Shown here: positions 6,827 to 13,574 of the stretch, in pieces
How positions within the stretch are numbered: position 1 is the stretch's first letter
Layout: the number at the start of each line of letters is the position of its first letter
Assembly (NCBI GenBank): GCA_038224615.1
Contig: JBBRFH010000041.1
Span: forward strand, 1-17,013
Source: JBBRFH01 sp038224615
GTDB taxonomy: Bacteria; Planctomycetota; Phycisphaerae; Tepidisphaerales; Tepidisphaeraceae
Direction of reading: 5' to 3'
Length of the DNA stretch: 17,013 nucleotides
Made by a program: the position numbers and the translations under genes
The notes under the pieces: model-generated
Told to the model about the DNA's origin: nothing
What the model saw: the letters and a program-made list of their open reading frames with translations, nothing else
The model's database searches: none

Positions 6827-7096
6827 TCCTCCGGCGGTGATCTCCGGGAGCAGGCGGAGCACGTCGCCGCTCTTAACACCAACTTCAGCAAGAGTTTGCG
6901 AATCCAGAAGCTGCTTGCCGGTGGCGCGATGCTGGCACTTGTAGCTCAGCAGTTGCCCGTCCGGGCCGTGCTGGGGGAAGTTCATCCGGTCGATCAGGAC
7001 CGCCAGAATCCGCTGCAACGGCGCATCGTCGGGCATTTCGACTGAACGTTTTTTGTTCCCGGTGGCATCCCAAACTTCAACGGTAACGAGTCCCAT
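6761..7096 (-). CDS. Ubiquitin-like beta-grasp protein (YukD-like) with internal diglycine
   Basis: This 111-residue protein has a beta-grasp pattern: first strand LVTVEVWD (3-10), second strand KRSVEMP, a helix near 26-38, then LLSYKCQH, the turn ATGKQLLDSQTLAEVGV and a closing strand GDVLRLLPE (77-85). It ends the fold with ITAGG, diglycine at 89-90, much like the LRLRGG end of ubiquitin. Twenty-one more residues follow, so the precursor would need cutting after Gly90 to become active; the JAB protease two genes downstream is the obvious candidate. Start ATG 7096 is supported by AAGGA 9 nt upstream and by loss of fold similarity before it. It is the first gene of the minus-strand set. Being a conjugated Ubl, rather than a type VII secretion YukD, is inferred from the E1, E2, RING and JAB genes. 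Confidence 0.85.
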   Translation of the reverse strand: MGLVTVEVWDATGNKKRSVEMPDDAPLQRILAVLIDRMNFPQHGPDGQLLSYKCQHRATGKQLLDSQTLAEVGVKSGDVLRLLPEITAGGMPNDHCPMTNGLPAPELVIGH

Positions 7097-7105
7097 AACA
7101 TGCGG

Positions 7106-7110
7106 TCCTT
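7106..7110 (-). promoter_or_regulatory. Ribosome binding site of the Ubl gene
   Basis: AAGGA on the minus strand, 9 nt before ATG 7096. It supports this start over upstream in-frame ATG codons such as 7129, which lack such a site. Confidence 0.6.
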
Positions 7111-7361
7111 GGTTTGCTATTGAGGTCATCGGAACAAGGTCGATCAATCCGATGACGCAATGAAGCAACTTTAGCGGGCGTTGAACGCAAGCAAAAGGCG
7201 CCAATTGCCGAAATGGGATAAGCCGAGAAGTCGGTAATATTGTCGCGGCTCGATCCCGAGTGGGATCGGCCAAGCCGCAAAGTTGCACCAGAGTGCCAGT
7301 TCAATCGACGTTGTGATAGGGAAGAACCCTATTTTCGACCCTTTTCCCGGCTGCGGATGGC

Positions 7362-7367
7362 TATTAT
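7362..7367 (+). promoter_or_regulatory. Possible -10 element for the co-polymerase gene
   Basis: TATTAT matches the -10 consensus at 5 of 6 positions and lies about 47 nt before GTG 7414. No convincing -35 is seen at normal spacing, so this is tentative. If real, it would rule out the upstream ATG 7357 as the start. Confidence 0.25.
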
Positions 7368-7398
7368 GCCGCTGCACATCGTGGAAGAGTGGGGTCGT

Positions 7399-7403
7399 AG
7401 GAG
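7399..7403 (+). promoter_or_regulatory. Ribosome binding site deciding the GTG start at 7414
   Basis: AGGAG lies 10 nt before the in-frame GTG at 7414. No upstream in-frame ATG (7240, 7357) has a comparable site. Confidence 0.5.
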
Positions 7404-7413
7404 ATGTGGTAGC

Positions 7414-9528
7414 GTGAATTCAGATCAGGCGATTCATTCGGCAATCTCACAAACTTCGCTCGAAAAGGCGGCGCGCTCCGAGTCGATTCTGGAAATCGCC
7501 TGGCGCCGCAAAGGACAAGTCTTCCTCGTCCTCTTTGTATGCGTGATGGTCGCCGCCGGCGTGCTGGCGACGATTCCTAAGCGGGTGTCTGCCCAGTCCC
7601 GCGTGCTGGTGACGCGAAACCTCCCGCCCAACGCCAATTCCGGCCAGGCCGAACTCAGCAGCTTCCTCAGCACCCAGGCCGAACTGGTGAAGTCGGCAAC
7701 CGTCCTCACCCGCGCGCTCGACGGCCCGGGCATCGAATCGCTCGAATTCTTCCAAGGGGCCGATAACCAGAGCAACTATCTCAAGGAGCGGCTCGAGGTC
7801 GTCCCCGTCACCGACTCCAGCGTCCTGCGCATTCGACTCGCCAGTTCGCAGCCGGAAGAGGCGATCAAGCTCGTCGATGCCGTCGTCAAGTCGTACGTCG
7901 CGTTCGTCTCCGATCAGAAAAAAAACGTCGCCCTCGACGCCTACGGCAAGATCGCCTCCGACCGCGCCGCGCTCGACGAAAAGCGCAGCGACGCCAAGAA
8001 ACTGCTTCTGAATCTCCAGGCAGAAACCCAGTCCGTTCAGCCCGGCGCCAACGGCGGGGCGAGTGTCGCGGTGGAAAAACTCAAAGTCCTCTCCGGGGCC
8101 TACACCCAGGCGCAGCTCGAGTCCGTAAACGTCAGGTCGCAATACGAGGAAGCGCTCAAGGCGATCGGCATGAAGTTGGATACGCTCGACGCGTCCAAGC
8201 TCGAGAACGCGACCGCCGTCAGCCCGCAAAGTCTGAACATGCTGCGCAACAACCTCGCGGCCCTCAACCAACAGCTCATCGAGGCCAAGCGCCAGTTCGT
8301 TCCGACCCACCCGGCCGTTCGCACCATCCAGGCGCAGATCAAGGACCTGCAGCTTTCGCAGGCCGCCACGCTCCGGAGCATCTTTGAGACCGCCAAGAGC
8401 AAGGAAGAAGAGGCCCGCAAGCTGTATGTGAGTCAGAACGACCTCACCCAGCAGATCGACGCCAAGTCCGCCGAAATGGCGATCCTCGCCGACCGCGTAA
8501 AGACGCTCGATCAGCAGTTGTCCGTTCTGGACGACAAGCTGCAGCAGTTGTCGGTCACCGAGACAGTCGGGTTTGAAGCCAAGGAACTGGACGAAAGCGC
8601 CGTCATCGATCCGACCAGTGCTTCGCCCAATAGCTGGCGTATGCTGGCGTTCGCCACCATCATCGGGCTGTGCCTCGGCACGCTGTCGGCGCTGGTGCGT
8701 GAGTGGGTAAGCCCGTCGCTGGGATCGGTGCATCGCATTGCCGACCAGGTCGGTGTGCCGGTGCTCGGCACGCTTCCCCGCGTCGCCGGCCGGACCGGGC
8801 GCGACATGGCGATGCTCACGCACGACCAGTCGGACTCCGAGGCCGCCGAGGCGTTCCGTTCGATCCGCACCTCGATGCTCTTCGGCGCCGGGCAGTGCCA
8901 CACGATCACCGTCACCTCGCCGGCCCCTAAGGACGGCAAGACGACGCTGGCGGCTAACCTCGCGATCTCGCTTGCCCAGTCGGGCAAACGGGTCGCGCTC
9001 GTGGATGCCAACTTCCGCGAGCCGATCCTGCACACCTACTTCACGGTCGACAACAATGTCGGCCTCACGAGTGTATTAGGCGGTGACGAGGTCGAGTCGG
9101 CGATGCGCCGCACGGCGATCGAGCACCTCGACGTGCTCACCGCAGGGCCTAAGTCCACCGATGCTTCCGAGCAGCTCAATAGCTCACGTTTCGGCGACCT
9201 GCTGCGGGATCTCAACCTCCGCTACGATCACGTTATTTTTGATACCTCCAGCGTCAGCGGCAGCAACGATGCCCGCATCATCGCCGCCGGTTGTGACCAG
9301 ACGATTCTCGTCGTGCGCGGGGAGCGGACCAACCGCTTTGCCACGACGACTGCCCGCGACGCGCTGTTGAGCGTCGGGGCCTCGCTGATGGGCATCGTGC
9401 TTAACGACTCGGCCAAGCCGATCCAGGCCTACCCGCCTGGTGTCGAACGCCGCGCCGGCGAGACGACGCCCGCCTCCCCGTCCGATCGCTCGGCCGAACT
9501 CGCCAAGCGCATGAAAGCCGGACGGTAA
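7414..9528 (+). CDS. Wzz/Wzc-like polysaccharide co-polymerase with BY-kinase-type ATPase domain
   Basis: This 704-residue inner-membrane protein for exopolysaccharide assembly has two membrane helices (about 34-54 and 409-428) enclosing a large coiled-coil-rich periplasmic region, the Wzz/GNVR-type chain-length domain. The cytoplasmic C-terminal third is a ParA/CapB-like ATPase: Walker A APKDGKTT with Lys509, Walker A' VALVDANFREP with Asp531, and Walker B HVIFDTSS with Asp610. In bacterial tyrosine kinases Walker B usually reads DTPP; here the prolines are Ser. The C-terminus (to SAELAKRMKAGR) lacks the tyrosine cluster that is autophosphorylated in Wzc. The protein may thus be an ATPase-regulated co-polymerase that does not phosphorylate its own tail. 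The start was set at GTG 7414 by the AGGAG site, but an earlier ATG cannot be excluded. Confidence 0.85.
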   Translation: MNSDQAIHSAISQTSLEKAARSESILEIAWRRKGQVFLVLFVCVMVAAGVLATIPKRVSAQSRVLVTRNLPPNANSGQAELSSFLSTQAELVKSATVLTRALDGPGIESLEFFQGADNQSNYLKERLEVVPVTDSSVLRIRLASSQPEEAIKLVDAVVKSYVAFVSDQKKNVALDAYGKIASDRAALDEKRSDAKKLLLNLQAETQSVQPGANGGASVAVEKLKVLSGAYTQAQLESVNVRSQYEEALKAIGMKLDTLDASKLENATAVSPQSLNMLRNNLAALNQQLIEAKRQFVPTHPAVRTIQAQIKDLQLSQAATLRSIFETAKSKEEEARKLYVSQNDLTQQIDAKSAEMAILADRVKTLDQQLSVLDDKLQQLSVTETVGFEAKELDESAVIDPTSASPNSWRMLAFATIIGLCLGTLSALVREWVSPSLGSVHRIADQVGVPVLGTLPRVAGRTGRDMAMLTHDQSDSEAAEAFRSIRTSMLFGAGQCHTITVTSPAPKDGKTTLAANLAISLAQSGKRVALVDANFREPILHTYFTVDNNVGLTSVLGGDEVESAMRRTAIEHLDVLTAGPKSTDASEQLNSSRFGDLLRDLNLRYDHVIFDTSSVSGSNDARIIAAGCDQTILVVRGERTNRFATTTARDALLSVGASLMGIVLNDSAKPIQAYPPGVERRAGETTPASPSDRSAELAKRMKAGR

Positions 9529-9909
9529 GACTGGGGTCGTTGTAAGGACTGTCCCGGGGCGATTTGCCGCAGGGGCAGGAATGTTGAATGTTGTGTTCGA
9601 TTCAGGTCCAGCCGGATGGAGACTGGTTGGGCTTGATAAGTTTGAGGTGTGCCAGAGAAAATGTGCCACGTCGTTTAGTGCAGCGCGTCAGAAGGGAAGA
9701 CGCGCGCGGTCCTGGGTGTTTCCTGTGACTGCATTTACTCGCCCGCCTCAGTAAGACGTCGCCGAACGTCCGATAGTTCGGCGACTGACAAAGCTGCCGC
9801 GCGCATCCGCCGATACGTGATGTGGGACACCCGCCAGTGTCCCCCGTTGTGAAGCGACGGATGCCCCTTACACGGGACGGTACGCATTGTTTGTACGGGA
9901 GAAAATGCC
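9529..9909 (+). other. 381-nt gap with structured leader before the sugar transferase
   Basis: No gene is seen in this gap. GTCGCCGAAC (9758-9767) pairs perfectly with GTTCGGCGAC (9776-9785), a 10-bp stem with an 8-nt loop. GGGACAC (9824-9830) pairs with GTGTCCC (9837-9843) around CCGCCA. Neither hairpin is followed by a T-tract, so they look more like leader structure or factor sites than simple terminators. TTGATA (9633-9638) and GAAAAT (9657-9662), 18 nt apart, form a weak possible promoter. GGGAG at 9897-9901 is a good ribosome binding site 8 nt before ATG 9910. Confidence 0.5.
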
Positions 9910-11136
9910 ATGACGACTCAAGTCAAACGCGCGATCAAAGGCTTACGCAGTTTTAGTTCCACGGCGCGCGATCAGGCGTCGACCCAGCCCGGCCCGACTC
10001 CGGCGGCGGTCGAACACCGGCGGCTGCACGAGATCTACTTTCCCCAGCACCTCAACGGCGTGATCCGCCGAGAGCGCGCCCGCGCCGACCGGCAGAAGGG
10101 GCAGTTCTCGCTGGTGATGTTCCGCCTTGTGCCCGTCCGCGGTCGCTGGGCCACGCTGCGCCTCAGCCGCATCGTGCTCAACGAGGTCCGCACCACCGAC
10201 GAGGTAGGCCAATACGACCGCAACACCGTCTGCGCCATCCTCCCCGAGACCACACCCGAGGGCGCCTGGAAGTTGATCGAGCGCGTCCACGACCGCGCCG
10301 CCGACAAGAACATGGTCATCGAACCGGTGATCTATACCTACCCGTCGAGCTGGTTCGACCGTCATCACGACGATCACGATAAGCACAACGGCAACGGTCC
10401 CCGCGATGGCGGCGGCAATGGCGGCGGCATCCCGGACCGCCTGCGCCTCGTCACCGATGCCGACTACCAGGAGCCGCAGAACACCGATACCGCCAGCCGC
10501 TACGACACGCTCCCCCTCGAGGCACTGCTCATCCAGCCGCCGAGCTTCTTGAAGCGCGCAATCGACATTGTCATCGCCGGTGCCGTGCTCACGCTGGCGA
10601 TGCCTGCGATGGCGATTATCGCGGCGTTGATCAAGTACACCAGCGACGGCCCGATCATCTTCAGGCAGTGGCGCTCCGGCATGGGCGGGCGTCCTTTCGA
10701 GATCTATAAGTTCCGAACGATGTGCGCCGGCGCCGACGCCATGAAAGCCCAACTCCGCGCCCAGTCCGAGCAGGATGGGCCGGCGTTCAAGATGACGCGA
10801 GACCCGCGCATCACCAGCATCGGACACTTCCTCCGCAAAACCAGCCTCGACGAACTCCCCCAGCTCATCAATGTCATCAAAGGCGACATGAGCCTCGTCG
10901 GCCCGCGCCCACTCCCGCTCGACGAGCAGGCCCAGTGCGACCAATGGCACCGCGGGCGCCTCGACGTCATGCCCGGCCTGACCTGCATCTGGCAAGTCCA
11001 CGGGCGATCACGCGTGACGTTTGAAGAGTGGATGCGGATGGACCTGAAGTACGTCAAACGCTCGCAGGTCTTCCATGACCTCAAACTGATGTTCCAGACC
11101 ATTCCCGCCGTCCTGCTGCGAAGAGGCGCGAAGTAG
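9910..11136 (+). CDS. Initiating phosphoglycosyl transferase fused to a degenerate GGDEF-like domain
   Basis: This is a 408-residue protein. Residues about 35-145 follow the pattern of a GGDEF domain (QFSLVMFRLVPV, then RTTDEVGQYDRNTVCAILPE), but the GG-D/E-EF catalytic loop is replaced by YDRNTV, so cyclase activity is not expected. A His/Gly/Asn-rich linker (about 155-180) follows. From about 210 comes a bacterial sugar transferase (PF02397, PglC/WcaJ-like): a hydrophobic re-entrant helix, GMGGRPFEIYKFRTM, the catalytic Asp314-Glu315 dyad in SLDELPQ, SLVGPRP and PGLTCIWQV. It would move a sugar phosphate from a nucleotide sugar to undecaprenyl phosphate, the first step of exopolysaccharide repeat synthesis, matching the co-polymerase gene upstream. 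The N-terminal domain may sense a nucleotide or serve in assembly. The start is supported by GGGAG 8 nt upstream. Confidence 0.88.
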   Translation: MTTQVKRAIKGLRSFSSTARDQASTQPGPTPAAVEHRRLHEIYFPQHLNGVIRRERARADRQKGQFSLVMFRLVPVRGRWATLRLSRIVLNEVRTTDEVGQYDRNTVCAILPETTPEGAWKLIERVHDRAADKNMVIEPVIYTYPSSWFDRHHDDHDKHNGNGPRDGGGNGGGIPDRLRLVTDADYQEPQNTDTASRYDTLPLEALLIQPPSFLKRAIDIVIAGAVLTLAMPAMAIIAALIKYTSDGPIIFRQWRSGMGGRPFEIYKFRTMCAGADAMKAQLRAQSEQDGPAFKMTRDPRITSIGHFLRKTSLDELPQLINVIKGDMSLVGPRPLPLDEQAQCDQWHRGRLDVMPGLTCIWQVHGRSRVTFEEWMRMDLKYVKRSQVFHDLKLMFQTIPAVLLRRGAK

Positions 11137-11166
11137 ACACAACGGAAACCGAGCGTTAGCGATCTT

Positions 11167-11196
11167 TGTCATCCTGAGCTGGCGCTCAGGATCACA
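11167..11196. terminator. Hairpin between convergent genes
   Basis: ATCCTGAGC (11171-11179) pairs with GCTCAGGAT (11184-11192) around TGGC. After one mismatch, three more base pairs extend the stem. It lies between two genes that converge at 11136 and 11231, so a two-way terminator role fits. The sequence type (TCATCCTGAGC with its complement) is also a common dispersed palindrome in environmental genomes, and there is no long T-tract. Confidence 0.55.
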
Positions 11197-11230
11197 GAGC
11201 CGGCAACATTTCGAGAATGGCTTGCGCCCT

Positions 11231-13009
11231 TCAAATGTCATACGCGAACTGCTCTTCATGCTGTAGTTCGGTGGTATCGATCGACGCCCCCAGCAGCACG
11301 CGGGCCCGCGTGAGCGCTTTTTGTGCGCCGACGAAAATCCCCCGCTCGGCCGGGAAGATGTTCTCGCGGCCGATGACCTGGTCCAGCCCGTAGCCTTCGA
11401 TTGTCCGCATCACCTCCGGCCGCACCCCGCACAGCAGCAGCCAGCCTTGATGGCGATGGGTGTCCAGCGCGAACCGTTCCAGCACGTCGAGCACGGTGCC
11501 GTCGATCGAGTGGCAGCGCTTGAGGCGCAGGATCACCACGCGCACGCCTGATTTCCGCGCCGCCGCAAGCTGGTCCTGCAATTGGTCGGCGATCGCGAAA
11601 TACAGCTCGCCTTCGAGTTGCAGGAAGACCACGCGGCGCTCGCCTTCGCGGTTGTAGATGTTGCGCTCGACGAACGCGCCTGTTTCCGTCTGCTCCATCT
11701 CGGCGATGTGCAGCCGCGAGCTGGTGCGGAGGAAGAACGCGATATTGACGAAGATGCCGATGAAGATCGCGTACTCCAGCCGCGTGAACAGCACCGCCAG
11801 GAACGTGACGACAAAGACGACGGCATCCGACCGATCCGCCCGCCACATTCGGCGGAAAAATTTCGCGTCGATGAGGCCGATCGCAATCGTGATCAACACG
11901 CCCGCGAGCGCCGCCAGCGGCAGGTTCTTCGCGTAGTCGGCCATCGCGAAGAACAGCACGCCGACGAAGATCGCATTCATTACCGCGGCGAAGCGCGTCT
12001 GCGCGCCGGCGTCGTAATCCAGCGCCGACCGCGTGAAGCTCGCTGAACCGGGGATGCACTGAAAGAAGCTGGTTACCGTGTTTTTGAAGCCCTGCGCAAA
12101 GAACTCCTGGTTGGCGATAATTCGCTCGCCGGAGCGGGCGGCGATGGTCTTGGCGATCGCCACCGATTCGATCCCACCCAGCAGCGCCAGCGCCATCGCG
12201 CCGGGGATGAGTGCGTACGCCGTCTCCGCGCCCAGCCCGCCGGTGCTGGGCAGGTTGAAGTGCGGGAGCGTGTGTGGGAGATCGTGCAGAATCGGAAGTC
12301 GGTCCTGCCAGCCCATCCCCATCACGATCGCCGTCGACGCGACCACCGCGATGAGCGGGCCGGGGATGAAGCGGTTGATGCGCTTGGCACCCCAGGCGAT
12401 CGCGATCACGCCGAGTGTGGTCGCAAGGGCGTACCCGTTGGTCTCATTCAGATGCGGGCCGAGCCGCTCGAATGCTCCGAGAATGCCCGGCAGGTGCGCT
12501 TTCTCCATCGGATTCAGTCCCAGCATCGGCGCGAGCTGCCCGACGATGATCAGCACGCCTGCGCCGGCGCTGATGCCGACAATCACCGAACGCGAGATGA
12601 ACTGGACCAATTCGCCAAACCGGAACGCCCAGAACGAGAGCTGGATCAGCCCCTTGAAAAGGGTGAGCAGAAAGACGATCTGCAGATAGGTCTGTGGATT
12701 CGCGTGCGGATCGACCAACGGCATGGCGGCCGACGCGATCAGCAGGGACTGGGTGTTGGTGGGCCCGGTCGTCAGGTGGTCGGACGACGACAGCAGCGCC
12801 CCGAGCACGCCCTGGATAATCGAAGAGTAAATCCCGTACTGCGGCGGCACGCCGGCGATGAGCGCGTACGCCATCGCCTGCGGCAGTTCAACGACCGAAA
12901 CAGTAAGCCCGGCGACGAGATCACGCCGGAACTTGGACGCGTTGTAGTGCCGAACCGTGTGCAGCAAGGGGCCAAGCGGAGTTCGATACGTTGCTGAAGG
13001 GGCGGTCAT
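11231..13009 (-). CDS. SulP family anion transporter with C-terminal STAS domain
   Basis: This 592-residue membrane protein has many hydrophobic helices from about 30 to 440, starting with the family signature ELPQAMAYALIAGVPPQYG (41-59). Later helices include PGSASFTRSALDYDAGAQT, a SulP-type loop. A cytoplasmic STAS domain follows (about 455-565), with LEGELYFAIADQLQ and the SIDGTVLDVLERF helix start around Asp503, a region like the phosphorylated loop of anti-sigma antagonists. Proteins of this family carry sulfate, bicarbonate or dicarboxylates; the window gives no partner gene, such as a carbonic anhydrase or sulfate-assimilation gene, to choose among them. ATG 13009 is the only plausible start; GGAG touches it directly, which is too close for a normal ribosome binding site. 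Confidence 0.92.
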   Translation of the reverse strand: MTAPSATYRTPLGPLLHTVRHYNASKFRRDLVAGLTVSVVELPQAMAYALIAGVPPQYGIYSSIIQGVLGALLSSSDHLTTGPTNTQSLLIASAAMPLVDPHANPQTYLQIVFLLTLFKGLIQLSFWAFRFGELVQFISRSVIVGISAGAGVLIIVGQLAPMLGLNPMEKAHLPGILGAFERLGPHLNETNGYALATTLGVIAIAWGAKRINRFIPGPLIAVVASTAIVMGMGWQDRLPILHDLPHTLPHFNLPSTGGLGAETAYALIPGAMALALLGGIESVAIAKTIAARSGERIIANQEFFAQGFKNTVTSFFQCIPGSASFTRSALDYDAGAQTRFAAVMNAIFVGVLFFAMADYAKNLPLAALAGVLITIAIGLIDAKFFRRMWRADRSDAVVFVVTFLAVLFTRLEYAIFIGIFVNIAFFLRTSSRLHIAEMEQTETGAFVERNIYNREGERRVVFLQLEGELYFAIADQLQDQLAAARKSGVRVVILRLKRCHSIDGTVLDVLERFALDTHRHQGWLLLCGVRPEVMRTIEGYGLDQVIGRENIFPAERGIFVGAQKALTRARVLLGASIDTTELQHEEQFAYDI

Positions 13010-13574
13010 CTCCGATCGACAGTAGTGAATCGACGCCGCAAATTAAAGCAGGCGCCCTTCAGAAAAATCGCCCCCAAACCCCCACAAATCCGGCGGATTT
13101 TGGGTGGCAATGAGGAAGGAAGATGACCGCGGGCTTTTCCCCGTGCGGGCGATTTGCACAACAAGTCTGGTCTCTGTCGCGAAGGCGCAAACAACGACCG
13201 CATTGGGGCGCTGCAAACGGTAGTCGCTTACGCCTTCGCGGGCTTGAATGTGCGAAGTACCCAAGGTGACGAGACCGGAAATCCGCGCAACGCATCGGAG
13301 GACAAATCCGGAAAATTTTCGCGCATTTCCCGGAGCATTTCGCACCGGCGTTGCGCGATTAACTCCGGTTTGGCGCAACAGCCCTGTACTTATGAAGGGA
13401 CACATGCGCGTCCACCCGACATGCTGCGCGACGGGTGAAGGCCGGTGAAATAATGCCTGATACCGCATGTCGCAAAATGTTACACCGGCGGCCGGGATCG
13501 GATTGCGGGGACAGTCATTTTGACAGGCGCGTTAGGGATTTTTACACTGCCCGATTCCCTTTTGCGGGACGAAC
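13010..13574. other. 565-nt intergenic region with several dyads
   Basis: No convincing gene is seen in either strand. Short dyads are present: AAATCC-ggc-GGATTT near 13085-13099, GTTGCGC (13350-13356) with GCGCAAC (13373-13379), CCGGAG (13330-13335) with CTCCGG (13363-13368), and GCCGGTG (13441-13447) with CACCGGC (13483-13489). The two middle pairs interlock, so they cannot both form as simple nested hairpins. The region must hold the start signals of the transporter gene and of argB; an unrecognised small RNA is possible but unsupported. Confidence 0.4.
13520..13548 (+). promoter_or_regulatory. Sigma70-type promoter for argB
   Basis: TTGACA (13520-13525) is a perfect -35 element. TACACT (13543-13548), 17 nt downstream, matches the -10 consensus at 4 of 6 positions. 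Transcription would start near 13555, giving a leader of about 20 nt before ATG 13575. No arginine operator is recognised. Confidence 0.65.

Larger units (their letters stand above)
7097..7413. promoter_or_regulatory. Divergent control region between the Ubl set and the exopolysaccharide genes
   Basis: This 317-nt non-coding stretch must hold promoters for both directions. CGATCCC-gagt-GGGATCG (7251-7268) is a 7-bp inverted repeat, flanked by GCGGCT (7245-7250) and AGCCGC (7273-7278), forming a 34-nt dyad that could be an operator. ATAGGG-aagaa-CCCTAT (7316-7332), followed by three T, is a second small hairpin. A weak minus-strand promoter TTGCTT (7189-7194) with TAAAGT (7168-7173) has only 15 nt of spacing. 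No conserved RNA class is recognised. Confidence 0.5.

Noticed and set aside
5518..7096. Thiamine or molybdopterin sulfur-carrier pair (ThiS/ThiF, MoaD/MoeB) instead of conjugation
   Set aside because: E2-like, RING-like and JAB genes are in the same run, the Ubl has a tail beyond GG, and no thiamine or molybdopterin genes are near.
6761..7096. Type VII secretion YukD-like component
   Set aside because: No EssC-type ATPase or WXG100 proteins are present in the window.
1588..7096. CBASS or BilABCD antiviral operon
   Set aside because: No CD-NTase or phage-defence effector is seen, and FHA and multi-membrane partners do not fit those sets; a distant defence role cannot be excluded.
7447..9033. 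Long minus-strand open frame of 528 codons opposite the co-polymerase gene
   Set aside because: It is antisense to a gene with clear Walker motifs, has low-complexity Arg/Gly/Leu composition and no recognisable domain; it is typical of GC-rich shadow frames.
9943..11001. Minus-strand open frame of 352 codons opposite the sugar transferase
   Set aside because: It is antisense to a well-supported gene and shows no motifs.
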